Assembly: GCA_963971225.1 (NCBI GenBank) | Contig: OZ020269.1 | Coordinates: forward strand, 92,566,865-92,630,864 | Direction of reading: 5' to 3' | DNA from: Melieria omissa | Lineage: Eukaryota; Arthropoda; Insecta; Diptera; Ulidiidae | DNA length: 64,000 bases | Part shown: positions 11,490 to 22,400 of the stretch, in pieces | How the letters are laid out: every line of letters starts with the position of its first letter | How positions within the stretch are numbered: the stretch's first letter is position 1 | Program-made: the position numbers and the translations under genes | Notes under the pieces: generated by a model | Told to the model about the DNA's origin: nothing | The model's database searches: none | Seen by the model: the letters and a program-made list of their open reading frames with translations, nothing else

Positions 11490-12435
11490 CCTTGTGACCG
11501 AAAAGTTTCCGGAAATTTTAAATAAAACGCAAAATTCTTAATCTTCATCAATATTTATTTTATCTCCTTCAAAATATGCTCCATTAGAAGCGATACACAT
11601 ATGCCAACGTTTCTTCCAATCATCAAAACATTTTTTATAGGCGCTTTCCGGTATGGCTTTGAGTTCCCTCTGCGAATTCTGTTTTACGTCTTCTATGGAT
11701 TCAAAACGCGTTCCTCTGAGTGGTAATTTGAGTTTGGGAAACAGGAAAAAGTCACACGGTGCAAGATCAGGTGAATACGGTGGCTGTTCGATGGTATTTA
11801 TTGAATGTTTGGCCTTAAAATCGTTGATAATGTTGGCTCGGTGCGAGGGAGCATTATCGTCATGAAAAATCCATGAATTATCCTTCCACAATTGAGGCCG
11901 TTTACGGCGGATATTTTCACGCAAACGTCTTAAAACAGTCAAATAACAGTCTTTACCGACTGTTTGTCCTTCAGGGACGAATTCATGATGCACCACACCA
12001 CGAATATCGAAGAAAATAATCAGCATTACCTTGATTTTCGAACGACTTTGGCGTGGTTTTTTCGGTTTCGGCTCGTCTTTTCCTCTCCATTCCGATGATT
12101 GTTGGCTTGTTTGCATGTCGTACTCGTAGACCCATGTCTCGTCACCAGTTATGATGCGTTCCATGAAAGTTGGATCGGAATTGGCACGATCAAGCACGTC
12201 CAAAGAGACCTGTTCACGGTACTCATTTTGAAGAAAATTCTCAACAAAATCGCAACGCACTACTGAGGTGAATTGGTTTGAACAGCTGCCGTAAACAAAC
12301 TGTCTGACAGATCGCGCTCACTTTTGGCATAGTAATTAAGGACAGTGCTACCAACCTACAGAAACTTAAAATATCGAAAAATATACAGCGCGCGAATTTT
12401 CAATGAGAATTTCCGGAAACTTTTCGGTCACAATG
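11490..12435 (-). mobile_element. Internally deleted mariner element (946 bp)
   Basis: Both ends carry a ~28-bp terminal inverted repeat containing TTGTGACCGAAAAGTTTCC, flanked by TA at 11488-11489 and 12436-12437, the Tc1/mariner target. Complete mariners are about 1.3 kb; this copy is about 0.33 kb shorter. The missing length matches loss of the N-terminal helix-turn-helix region of the transposase, since the remaining frame starts just before the catalytic domain. The two repeats differ at few positions, so the copy is not very old. Without its DNA-binding half it could move only with help from a full-length relative. Confidence 0.92.
11538..12260 (-). pseudogene. mariner transposase, catalytic part only (D,D34D)
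   Basis: A 240-codon open frame encodes a mariner DDE transposase catalytic domain. Visible motifs in order: ITGDETW with the first catalytic Asp, SKIKVMLIIFFDIRG, FHDDNAPSH with the second Asp, and YSPDLAPCDFFLF with the third. Exactly 34 residues separate the second and third Asp, the mariner signature. The family's protein is about 345 residues; roughly the first 105-110, containing the paired helix-turn-helix that binds the terminal repeats, are missing. No ATG begins the frame: it opens at GTG in a longer stop-free stretch, and the first Met is FMERIITGDETW, about 33 codons in. There are no stops or frameshifts in the catalytic part. Expected activity: none alone; at most a fragment able to interact with full-length transposase. 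Confidence 0.92.
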
Positions 12436-12439
12436 TAAA

Positions 12440-13344
12440 TGACAAAGATTTACAATAAAACCGTTTTTGAGCAGAAAAGAAAATGAAATACATAAATGAA
12501 GGAAGCGAATAGTAAGAATAAATAACAGAATGAAGTAGTAAATGGAAAAGTGAACAGGTGAATAGAGAAGAATAAAGATTAAAGCAATTTACTAATCAGG
12601 ATTCAAGAGAATAAAGAAGCAAAAAAAAACCATGAAAAAGAAAACTAACAAAAAGATAATGAAAAGAAAAATAATATAAATGGAGGAAGCTCAAAAGTAA
12701 TGAAAAGAAGAGATGAATTGTATGAATTACTAAATCTTAAAAGGAAAGGGAGAAGTAAAACAGATATGAAATCACCAAAGGGAAGTGTGAAGAACAAGAA
12801 AGTATAAAGAAATAATCGACAAAGTCTAATAAAACAATGACCGAAAAAAATTAAAAACGAAATAAAATAAAAAAAATATATGAGAGAAAAAAGGCAAGAA
12901 TTTATACTTGAAGTAGAAGAAGAAGAGGTTGAGGGAGAGGGGGAAGAAGAAGAAAAAATAGAAAGAATATAAAAACAAAGAAAAGGAAAAGTAAAGAAAA
13001 AAAGAAAGAAAAAAAGGAACAGGAAAAAGGAAAGGAAAACGAAAACGAAAGGAAAGGAAAAGAGGAGGAGAGGGAAGAATATGAAGAACAGGAAGAAGAG
13101 GATAGGGATAAGGATGAAGAACAAGAGGAAGGGAAGAGAAAAAGAAAAAGGAAATGGAAAAGAAAGAAAGCAAGGGGAAGAATATGAAGAACAGGAAGAG
13201 GAGGATAAGGATGAAGAGGAAGAGGTAAAGGGAAAGGAAAACAAAAAGAAAAACGAAAACGAAAACGAGAGGAAGAGAGAGAGGGAGAATATGATGAACA
13301 GGAAGAGGAGGATAAGGATGTTGAGGAAGAGAAAGAGGAAGAGG
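12440..13344. repeat. Purine-rich (A/G on plus) low-complexity tract
   Basis: Nearly all A and G on the plus strand, strongest at 12900-13350, with GAAGAGGAA/AAAGGAAAA phrases and weak ~60-110-bp echoes ('GAAGAATATGAAGAACAGGA' recurs). Open frames on either strand (Lys/Glu/Arg-rich on plus, Ser/Phe/Leu-rich on minus) simply reflect the absence of T on one strand. No gene. Confidence 0.8.
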
Positions 13345-13590
13345 AAAGGGGAGGAAGGAACCAGTTTGACTTCCTTACGATGCCAAGTAGGCTTTGAATA
13401 ATTACATCAGCCAGATCCCGTCGGGGAAAAAGATGACGATACCATCTCCGCCAGACGGACCAGGTGTTGAAATCCTGTAAGCATTTCAAATCCCGAGTTG
13501 AGACCACAAAGCCTGGGCAAAAGTAACCAAATGCCCTTTTCCGATGTGACAGAATTGGATTTACCTCCAGTCGTACACATGAGCCATGTT
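13345..13590 (-). mobile_element. Decayed LINE 3' end (minus)
   Basis: On the minus strand a frame reads ...DLADVIIQSLLGIVRKSNWFL, closely matching the '(D)(I/V)xxLLxFIxxxxWF' ending of RNase H-type LINE ORF2 proteins seen also at 3614-3800. Upstream, in another frame, 'HLVTFAQALWS' fits the 'HLLCxCPALWS' knuckle region with both cysteines lost. At least one frameshift separates the two. The 5' part is missing. Alternative: chance similarity, less likely because the two pieces are in the right order and spacing. Confidence 0.5.
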
Positions 13591-13599
13591 ATACAAAGG

Positions 13600-13955
13600 C
13601 AATTGGCGACCAAAATATTATCAAGAAGCTACGGAGATGAGAATGCAATGGAATCGATTGAGTAGTTTCTATGCCACTGTGCATCACTAGAGGAACGACG
13701 GGTTTGGCCTATTGAAATCAGGTTATTCGGTGGATTCGCGATAAAAGCTGATTACGGATCTACACAATTTCCTCGCCAAAATCAAATGGTTTACAAAAGA
13801 TTCTGTCTGGATCTATAAAACAGGAACAGAGACAGGGAACCCAACAAATAGGGTGTATGGTGTACCGGATCTTAAGTGGAGGAAATCACAATGGACTTAA
13901 CAGAATCACCGAGTGAAAGTGCTTGTCTCGAATACAACTTATGTAACCTAATCTA
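13600..13955 (+). mobile_element. Decayed LINE 3' end (plus) with CCTAA-like tail
   Basis: On the plus strand the frame around 13620-13720 reads SRSYGDENAMESIE-stop-FLCHCASLEERR, which is the ORF2 zinc-knuckle region (expected C-x2-C...H...C) with the second Cys changed to Tyr and a His codon changed to TAG. Downstream coding is broken. The 3' end carries 'CACAATGGACTTAACAG' and a TAACCTAATCTAA tail at about 13943-13955. It sits head-to-head with the minus-strand LINE remnant at 13345-13590. Confidence 0.55.
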
Positions 13956-14215
13956 AGTTCAATGGTTCATTTATCGAAAGATTCAAATTTTTCGTATCAG
14001 CAAATATGGTTTTTATTTCCAAAAAGTTTAATAAGAAGCACGAAAGGAGAAATTTCCATGAGGACAAAATAAATGCAATCATAAAATAGAATATTTGATG
14101 GAAATATTTTTTTTTAATATTTTAATTATCTCTTATGACTGATAGAAGTCTAAGTTCCTTCATTATACGTTTTTAAATAATAAAAAAAATTAATGAAAAA
14201 AGCATTTTCACTTAC
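13956..14215 (-). other. Intron immediately downstream of the Ig exon
   Basis: AT-rich intronic sequence. The minus-strand 5' splice site GTAAGT lies at its start (GT is the complement of 14214-14215). No other feature is seen. Confidence 0.7.
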
Positions 14216-14581
14216 AGATCACAGTGAGTTTGGCGTTGGCGCGTATGGCCGAATTCAGTCGGGCCGGTCCCACCTGGCACTGGTACTCGGCATCGTCGTT
14301 GATGGACGCGTTCGAGATGCGCAAATTGTAGACGCCCTGCTTGCGATCACCCAGCACCGAGTAGCGCGGAAAGCCGGGTATCACTGCCAAAAAGCCGAGC
14401 GCGAAACCGTCCTTTGTCCACTGGACGGCGCCCGCTTGATTGGCGACCTCGCAGCGCATCATTGCCTCGGCACCCTCCAGCACCTGTAAATCGTGCGGTG
14501 TGACGCGAAATTTTTGCTGTTGTGCCATACAACTGGCGGGCAAGGCGACGGCTACAAGCAGCAGCAACAACAGCGTCAATG
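14216..14581 (-). CDS. sns: Internal exon: first Ig domain of an SNS/Hibris-like nephrin-family receptor
   Basis: This 366-bp minus-strand exon encodes 121 full codons plus 2 nt at the start and 1 nt at the end, so both introns are phase 1, the usual arrangement for Ig-domain exons. The acceptor is a pyrimidine tract ending TTTTAG just above 14581; the donor is T|GTAAGT below 14216. Residues 1-17 are the hydrophobic end of a signal peptide (LTLLLLLLVAVALPASC). Residues 24-121 are a V/I-type Ig domain with Cys43 (MRCEV), Trp54 (VQWTKDGF), DDAEYQC with Cys101, and an N-glycosylation site at Asn90 (NAS). The stretch around VIPGFPRYSVLGDRKQG is strongly characteristic of Drosophila Sticks-and-stones and Hibris, transmembrane partners of Kirre/Rst in myoblast fusion, nephrocyte slit diaphragms and eye cell sorting. 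I favour sns from memory; hbs is the main alternative. The initiating Met must lie in an upstream exon at a higher coordinate. GC-rich coding contrasts sharply with its AT-rich flanks. Confidence 0.88.
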
Positions 14582-16200
14582 CTAAAATGAAGAGAAAACG
14601 AGAGAACGGCAAAAATGAGAACGTGTGAAAAAAGTAAAAAAGAAAAATTAAAAAAATATAGGTATATATTTTTTATGCTTTTTGGAGCAAAATGTTTTCA
14701 GAGTTGCTTTTCTTTTAGTTTTATTAAGTTTCATTTGTTTTCATTATATTTTTCTTAAGCTGTTTTTTTGCAGCTGTAAGGCAAAACTCTCTGTATGTGT
14801 GTGTGTGTGTGTGTGTGTGTTTGAAAATGTTGGAAATACACTGCGGGCAATTGAAAAAACCACACGCGTCAGTGGATTAAACATTTTTAAAAGTGCGCTT
14901 ATAACTTCAACATGCCACGAGCACAACGTGCAACATGGCCGCGCAGACATGGTTGACGGCAATTGTTGGCAAAACAGCGGGTCACCAGCAGTTGAGTCGA
15001 GTGGCGTCGCCAAAGGACACCGAGCGCTGGTACGCTGGACGTGAATGAGAACAGCAATGAAGACTTAATTAATTTTCACACCACACAAACACATACAAAC
15101 ACACATATACAACTTATATGACAGAGGAGGCATGGGGCGCGCGCTTTACTCCGCAGGAATTAGCAATGGAAAAATTGTGGTCCAATGCTGCAGGCCACCG
15201 AAACGCTAACGAATGAAAGCGACGCGATGGCATACGAAAAATTGTCAAATGAAAATTTGGAAAAGGCAACAACAAAAGAAAAAAATGACAATAGAAAAGC
15301 AAAAAGGACGCAGGCTGAAAGATGGCGTTTTCTATTAAAAATGTGACGTGAATCATACAACGAACACACGCAAACACACACACACTAATAGAAATAAGGA
15401 CACGCACACCAACACTGACACACAGCTGGCCACACACGCACACAAAGCAAATCACGAACGCAAACACCGACAGAACCGGAGCCGCCTTGGTCGGCTCTAA
15501 AAACTCGGAACCCCTTAGAAAAGAAATGAGTCGCCTAAAAGAGTAAAGCGAACGCCTGCCAGACAGTTGTGTTGAGAAAACAGTGGCAACAAAAAATGTT
15601 CGGCTGCTTTGGAAAAAAGCAAATAATTAAAGGAAACTGCAAACGACATTGGCACCAGCGGCCAACTTAGTCTAAATCGCTTTTCGTATATCATTCTCCC
15701 TCTTTCTGCCTCTCGCGCTGTGCCTGTCAGCCGCTTTCACGCTCCACTACTGCGTGGCCAACAGCAAACCGAAGCGTGCGCCAAACAAAACGAAAGTTTT
15801 TAATGAAAAGCAAACAAAGCGCAGCGTGCAGCAGCGAACAGGAGAGGAGACGAAGATGGAGAAGGGCACAGTGGCGTTTTGTCGTTTTGTTAGCGCCTCG
15901 AATGGACATTGCCCAGTTTGGAGCGTAGAACTGGCGCATGTTGCGTCAGGGGAGAAATAAAGCAGCACCAAAACAACAAAAAACAACAACAACAAAGGTA
16001 ACAAAAACAACAAAAGCATTAGTAACAACAAAAACAACAGCAACAACAAAAGCATTAGCAACAACAGAAACAACAGCAACAACGTATTTGAAAGCAATGG
16101 AATTAAAAATCATTTCAAACGCTCTCCAAAGTAAACAAAATAAAAGCTACGAAATGATAAAATAACAATTTAAAAATCTAAAAAAAAAAAACAAAAATCA
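14582..16200. other. Intronic unique island
   Basis: Immediately upstream of the Ig exon on its strand, so intronic by position. Unique sequence with a (TG)n run at about 14795-14821, (CA)n runs at about 15370-15385 and CAA/ACA runs at 15965-16082. No first exon with Met and donor was convincingly found. Open frames are simple-repeat by-products. Confidence 0.55.
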
Positions 16201-16789
16201 CCCAAAAAAATTTAGAAAAAAAGTATATATTTATACAAAAAATAAGGGGGCAAAAAAAACAAAACAAAACAGCAGCAATTAAAAATTGTCCCCAACAAAA
16301 AACGTTTTTAAGCCTTTGTTGTGCACTTGGTGGCAATTTAAAAATGAATAGTTGGAAGGGGTAGAAAGAGGAAAGGCAAAAGAAAGAAAATTATTTGTTT
16401 CCTCACGCTAAGTTGTTACTCTTCAAACACTATTTGGTCTCCTGGAGAGGAAAAACCAAAGAGAGCAACAAAAGAGGCGGGAGTCAATAAAAGATTGAAA
16501 ACAAAAGGAAAAGAAGCAGAAGCAAAGGAATCAAGTGATTTTAAAGGAAAGAAAAACCAAAAAACCAATAGAGAAGAAAAGGATAAGAGGAAGAAGAGGA
16601 AGAAGTATGGAAATAAATTTATATGAAATGAATGAAAGTCAAAAGAAAAGCAAGTTTCGTAGCAGAACAAAGTTGTGAAGTTGAAAGTTGTTAAGAAGAA
16701 AGAAAAAAAATTAAAAAAAAAAATTAAGCCAACAAAGATGAGGAATTTTGGCGGCAAAACAAAAAAGTTGTAATTCTGCAGTCGATATC
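16201..16789. repeat. Purine-rich low-complexity tract
   Basis: A/G-rich plus strand (GAAAAGAAAG, AAGGAAAAG phrases) leading into the 303-bp array. No gene; the minus-strand Phe/Leu/Ser-rich frame is compositional. Confidence 0.7.
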
Positions 16790-17820
16790 GAAAACAAGAA
16801 AGAAAAAGTTAAGAGAACAGGAAAGAATAGAACAGCAGAAAGGAAAACAGGAAAGCAAAAGTTAAGTGAATGAATGCGTTGACAATAAGAAAAAGAAACT
16901 GGCACAGGAACTCAAAGAAGGTTTTTTTGCAAATTTTAAGTCATACTTAGGCAAGAAGAATACACAGAAAAAAAGAGGGAAGTCAACGGGGACAAAAAAT
17001 GTTTGCAACAGCACAAAGAAAGTTCTTATTTTTCAAAGACTAATTTAAAAATAGAAAAAGAAAACTAAGGGGGAGAGAAAAGAGACAGCAATGGTAAAGA
17101 ATGGAAAGAGAAAGTTAAGAGAGCAGGGAAAGAACAGAACAGAAAACAGTAATGATAAAGTTAAGAGAATGAAAGAGATGACAATAAGAAAATAAACTGC
17201 CACAGGAACTCTAAGAAAGTTGTTTTTTTTCAAATTTGAAGTCATACTTAGGCGAGAAAAATACCCAAAAAAAGATGGAAATCAACGGAGACAAGAAATT
17301 TTTGCAAAAGCACAAAGAAAGTTCTTATTTTTCAAAGACTAATTTAAAAATAGAAAAAGAAAACTAAGGGGGAGAGAAAAAAGACAGCAATGGTAAAGAA
17401 TTGAAAGAGAAAGTTAAGAGAGCAGGAAAGAACAGAACAGAAGACCAAAAAACAGGTAAGAAAAAGTTAAGAGAATGAAAGAGATGACAATAAGAAAAAG
17501 AATTTGCCACAGGTACTCAAAAAAGTTGTTTTTTTCAAATTTGAAGTCATACTTAGGCAAGAAGAATACACAAAAAAATGAGGAAAGTCAACAGGGACAA
17601 GAAATTTTCGCAACAGCATAAAAAAAGTTCTTATCTTCAAAGAATAATTTTTAAGAAAAACAGGAAAACTAAGAAAGAGAGAAAGAAGACAGCAATGGTA
17701 AACGATTTTTGTATCAAAATGCAAGAAACTTAAGTTCTTTAAAGCCAAAGTTGTAGGCAGAAGATAAAAACGAAGAGAAAGAAAGAGAAAACCATACGAA
17801 AAGGAATATGGCACAGTAAT
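16790..17820. repeat. ~303-bp purine-rich tandem array
   Basis: Three clear copies of a unit marked by 'TCATACTTAGGCAAGAAGAA', starting at about 16941, 17242 and 17547 (spacing 301 and 305 bp). Each copy also carries 'AAAGTTCTTATTTTTCAAAG', 'GACAGCAATGGTAAA' and 'GAGAATGAAAGAGATGACAA'. Copies differ by substitutions and small indels. The plus strand is heavily A/G. Confidence 0.85.
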
Positions 17821-18400
17821 TCAAAGAAAATGTTTATCAATCAAAGGTAAAAATAATACAAAGAGAAAGACAGGACAATAAGGATCAACAACAATCATAG
17901 TAAACTTTTACAGTAAGATAAAGAGACTGCTTAATCTTTGAAGTTGAATTTACAAGCAAGAAAGGAAAACTAAAGAGGAGGGGAAAAAGACAAAAATTGT
18001 TAATGATTTTCACTCAAGGACATACAAATATTTCCTTTTTCTTTAAAGACCTTCGTCGTAGGCAGTAAGTTATAACTAAGGAAATAGAGAGAAGTAACAG
18101 GAAAAAGAAAAATCAACGACGAAGCAATAAGACTAAAGAGAAAAAAAAGATAAAAGAATATTTTTTAAAAATTTTACCACTCATAGTCAAGATCGAAGAC
18201 AAGGAAAAAACGAAGAAAAAGAGACTAAAGTCAACAAGGGTAAAGCATTCATGCAGCAGGATAAAGGAAATTGTCATTCTTTAAAGATGAAGCACCAGAA
18301 AGAAGACCTAAGCAGTGAATGAAGACAACAACATTCATTTCATGAATAACTTTCATTCTTCGAACTAACTTCGGCATAAACGAGAAAGAAAAACTGTAAA
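17821..18400. repeat. Degenerate purine-rich array, transition
   Basis: More diverged copies of the same A/G-rich vocabulary (AAGAAAGGAAAACTAA, 'AGTAACAGGAAAAAGAAAAA'); the period is no longer clear. No gene. Confidence 0.6.
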
Positions 18401-19310
18401 AGAACAAAAAAATGAGACAGCAATAATAAGAAACTCACACATTAGAATCTGCAGCTCAAAGAAAGTTATTTCTAATCTAATAATGGAAAAGGACTCTCAC
18501 GACAGGAAATGAAAAATTGTAGTTGTACAAACAAACCTAAACGTAGACGAGGAAGGAAAACACTAAAATATGAAAAAAAGAGAAAACAGAAAAAAAAGAA
18601 ACTCAGACAGTAGAATCTTACTTTCAAAGAAAGTTGTTTCTAATCATAGTCGAGAAAGAGGCAGAAAAATAAGACTTAGACAACAAAAGGAAAACGAGCA
18701 AAGTTATCTAATTTTTCAGCAGAGTTTTAATATTTGAATGCCGGCTTTCTAAACCTTTATAAATTTGTTAAACTAAGAAATAACATAAAAAGACAATGGA
18801 AAAGGACTTTCACGACGGGAGATGAAAAATTTGAGTTGTTCAAACAAACCTTAACGTAGACGAGAAAAAAACACCGAATATAAGAATAGAAGAGAAAACA
18901 GAAAAAATAATAACTCACACAGTAGAATCTTACACTCAAAGAAAGATGTTTCTAATCATAGTTGAGGAAGAGACCGGAAAAATAAAATCAAGACAACAAA
19001 AGAAAAACGAATAAACTTAAGGAATTTTTCAGCAGATTTCAGCAGTTTCATTTAAAAATTTTAATACCGATTTTCTAAAACTCGATAATTTCATTTGGCT
19101 TAGAAGAAGTGAAGGAAGACAACAAAGGGAAAAGCCTTTCTCAACAGGAGATGAACAATTTTCGTTCTTCAAACAAACCTCGACATAGACAAGAAAGGAA
19201 AACCCTAACAGAGCAAAAGATAAGACAACAATAGCAACAACCAGAAGCAAACAATAGACTCACACAGTTAAAAATTGCTACTAAAAGAAAGTTGTTACTA
19301 ATCATAGTCG
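18401..19310. repeat. Purine-rich tandem array of 'CACACAGTAGAATCTTACA' units
   Basis: Units recur with the ordered markers 'ACTCACACAGTAGAATC', 'CTCAAAGAAAGTTGTTTC' and 'TAATCATAGTCGAG' at about 18435, 18600, 18910 and 19258; spacing alternates near 165 and 310-350 bp, suggesting a higher-order unit. The last copy is split by the SINE at 19311-19635, and the neighbouring copies preserve the unsplit sequence. Confidence 0.8.
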
Positions 19311-19635
19311 GCAGCCACCGTAGCTCAGCTGGCTAGTGCCTTGGGCCGCGAGTCAAGACTCCGCGAGTTCAATACTCCGTTGCGTTAACACCGAAAAAAA
19401 AGAAAAACAACAATTTTTCTTTCGGCGGCTGTCCTCTCAGCAGGAAGTGGCAAACCTCTGAGAGTAAAAATTGCCAATGAAAAAGCTCCCGACTCGCCGT
19501 TTGGAATTGGCATACAACTGTAGGTCCCTTCCAACATTGTAAAAACATTCGCACGCACAACACGGATGGTTGCGGGTAGTTCGGCCTTAGTCTCGTAATC
19601 GGGCTGTCGTGCCAATCAAGAAGAAGAAGAAGAAG
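19311..19635 (+). mobile_element. tRNA-derived SINE, family 1, copy A
   Basis: A 325-bp element bounded by a perfect 11-bp target duplication, AATCATAGTCG (19300-19310 and 19636-19646). The head is tRNA-like: A box TAGCTCAGCTGG at 19321-19332 and B box GTTCAATAC at 19367-19375. The body contains a core, GGAATTGGCATACAACTG..., at 19503-19532, and the 3' end is an (AAG/GAA)n tail. It would be transcribed by RNA polymerase III and mobilised by a partner LINE. It inserted into a unit of the purine-rich array. A second copy lies at 62175-62491. Confidence 0.93.
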
Positions 19636-19699
19636 AATCATAGTCGAGATTGTAACTAGAAAGCAAAACCAAGAAAAATAAAGAAGAGCCAGAAAGACC

Positions 19700-19816
19700 A
19701 CGGTTTTTTTAGCTGATTAAAATTTTTTGATTTATAGGTTACGACAGTTAAGTGTGGGTTTCCGCACCAGAGATCCTAGGTTCGATTCCTAGTTCAACTA
19801 CGTCTATCGCTATCCT
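19700..19816 (+). other. tRNA-like T-arm fragment
   Basis: At about 19777-19794 the sequence CTAGGTTCGATTCCTAG forms a perfect 5-bp T-stem with a TTCGATT loop, preceded by a small hairpin GTGTGG/CCGCAC. No acceptor stem or A box is clear, so it is not a functional tRNA gene. It may be a relic SINE head. Confidence 0.35.
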
Positions 19817-19977
19817 CAGTAGCGGATTCAGGGGGCGGGGGTTTGGGGGTGGAAACCACCCGAAATATTAGGATCGACTTTAAAACTACATATAATCAAA
19901 AGCAAATTTTTTGGCATTTTATGAATATTAAAAAATTACTTCTTGAATCCAAAAATATTTTCCTGAACCCGCCCCTG
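19817..19977 (+). mobile_element. hAT-like MITE, diverged subfamily
   Basis: 161 bp with inverted ends CAGTAGCGGATTCAGG and, at the right end, the complement of CAGGGGCGGGTTCAGG. Flanks gctatcct/actattct match at 6 of 8 positions. The interior differs from the other copies but keeps a G-run near the left end and 'GGTGGAAACCACCCGAAAT'. Non-coding. Confidence 0.55.
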
Positions 19978-22400
19978 ACTATTCTTATCAAGCAGATAAG
20001 AGTAAAATTACAGTCGGCATATCTGGATTAACTCAAATAATTCGAACTTATTCAATTTAGCCAAAAGCTATGAGGTCAATAGAAGCCTCAGGGCTTACGA
20101 ACAATTTTGATTTTCAATCCATTGAAGCATAAACGAAAAAGCTGAATAAAATCCAAAATCCTTTCAACGTTGATTTTTAATTCGTTTATGTGCAATTTCA
20201 TTGTTGTTGTTGTATTTTGTTTTAATTTTTAATCGCTTTTACCAACTCAAAGTTACTCAACAGCGGCCACCACATTGATGCCCGAACGCTTTGTTCAGTG
20301 CATTCAATTATGGCTTTTCATTCTCTCAAATTTCACACACACACACACACACACACATATATACACACATGCACCAGCACAGCGATTTATTTTAGACGCA
20401 CCCAATGGGCTGAATGGTCGCCGTTCGCGTTCACACGCCAATTAGATGTTTCAGACGTGTGGCGGCGGCGACGGCGGCGTCAACAGGCCACGTGTGGCAT
20501 TGTTGTAATTTGCACAAAACATGAATCAGCAGCGCAGCAGCACTGTGCACCCACTGTGTGCGGCGCTCAAGCTTTGACTTGACCCTTCCTCCCCCCCGCA
20601 CTCGAGTCTACACTCGCACAGCTTTCAAGTGTTTCCCACACGGCTTTGTTGCATGATTTGGCTAATTTTTTTTCCAGCTTTGGTCACTGTCGTTTTAACT
20701 GCTGCTTACTTTTTTGACCACTCGTTTTTGGTTGTTGTTGTTATTGATGTTGTTGTTGTAATGATTGTTGTGGCTTATTGGTTGTTGTTTTAAAAATATT
20801 TTTGTTCCTCCTCTCACACATGCAGCGTTCATTCATTCATGACTGAATTGCTTTTGAGTGATTCCTTTTGTTGTTGTTGTTGTTGGCTTGAAATTTTGTT
20901 GTTATTGTAAGCTATTTTGCTGTGGGATTTTTGTTGTTGTTTAATATCGTTGGGTAGTTATTGTTGTTTTATAATTTTGGCTGCCATTGTTGGGTGCTTT
21001 GTTGTTGCTGTGTTTACACGCAGCTAATTCGCCCCAAGCGGCAGCATTACATTCCTCTTCGCCTTCCTGGCGCTCCTAATTTTTTGTCTCCAACCACTGA
21101 AATATGGGCTTTTACAAATTTGTTGGCCGCATTTGGCGTTTGGCGTTTATTGTAAAAGTGCGGGTTAGGTGACATTGCGGCGAAGATGCCAACACACAAA
21201 CATAGCTCCCACCCATAAGCAGCCAATTGTGGCTCGTTGTATATGTGTCTGTGTGTGTGTGTGTGTGCCATTAATTTGCGTGAATTTTCGTTTTTGCCTT
21301 CTTGGCCGAAAATCAATTTGCCGCAGCCACAATCGCTGCCACTGCTGCCACGGTGGGCGCACACGGCGTCAGAGGCGGAGCCAGTAGTCGTCAGTGGCTG
21401 CCATCGACACGGCCACACACACACACACACTCACACACAATCGGCCTGGGCACAGTCAATGTTGGCGCAGCATAATGGCGATTTTCGGTTGCTGTCGCAG
21501 CCGCCGCTTGGCGTTTGGCGCTGTCAGCGGGGCGTTGCAAACTATTCCATTACCAACGGCCGGACAAACGGGACAGTTGACTGTGCACGTGCTTTGCATG
21601 CTGGCGCGGATTCGAATCAGCGCCATTGCTGCATTTTATTGATGCCACTGCAGTTTATGTGCCAAAACGTAACAATGGACGGCAGCAATGGCGTCGACAC
21701 TCGGTCCTCTGTCCAGTGCAGCGACAGCGACGACGGCGGCAATGTTTCCGGTTGCGCCTCCCAGCCTTAGCCAAAGCCAGAAAAATGTCCCGACAGCAGT
21801 AGCAACAACAACAACAAAATATCAACTAAAAATACCCAAAACATGGTCAGAGACAGCGACTCCATATTGCTGCGAGCAAATTGCTGTGCAATAAGCCAAC
21901 AACAATGATGATGATAACAATAATAACAACAGCAACAACAACAACAACAATAGAGGCAGGCAGCATAAATAGCAAATACAAAATGGCCAAAATATTATGG
22001 CCAACGGATTTGGCTTAATTTTTTGGCCACCACACCATTGCCGCACTGTCCGACTGGCCAGTCGAACCAAGCCGAGCAGAGCCGTGTCGTCTAGCGTTGC
22101 CAGCTGGCGTGGCGTCGACCTAAACGTCGCATTGGTTTGAGGCTGTCTGCGGCACATAATGTGGACAATTTTTTGTTTGTATTTGTATTCTTCTTCTTCT
22201 TTTTGGTTGCTCGCTGAAAAAATGCAGCAATTATGGCGCATTTTTGGGGATAAGGCATTCAGTCGAGGTGGACTGTCATGTAGGTCAGCGAGGAGGCAGC
22301 AAGATGATGGGAGAGAAAAGTTCGATGTTGTGGTGGGCTGGACTTGCAACATGCTGCACTGTAATCAAGACAGAAATGACAGTAGGTAGGCCAGAGGCGT
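19978..22400. other. Non-coding unique island
   Basis: Unique, GC-richer sequence from about 20230 to 22140, with (CA)n at 20336-20356 and 21415-21437, (TG)n at 21247-21266, GTT/TTG runs at 20725-20760 and 20870-20885, and CAA/AAC runs at 21805-21825 and 21925-21950. Short open frames on both strands lack domains. It could hold regulatory sequence or a small non-coding exon; nothing in the bases proves it. Confidence 0.5.

Noticed and set aside
12645..13507. Phe/Leu/Ser-rich minus-strand frames and a Lys/Glu/Arg-rich plus frame
   Set aside because: Caused by purine-pyrimidine asymmetry. Only the last ~50 residues of one frame (DLADV...NWFL) are meaningful, and these belong to a LINE remnant.
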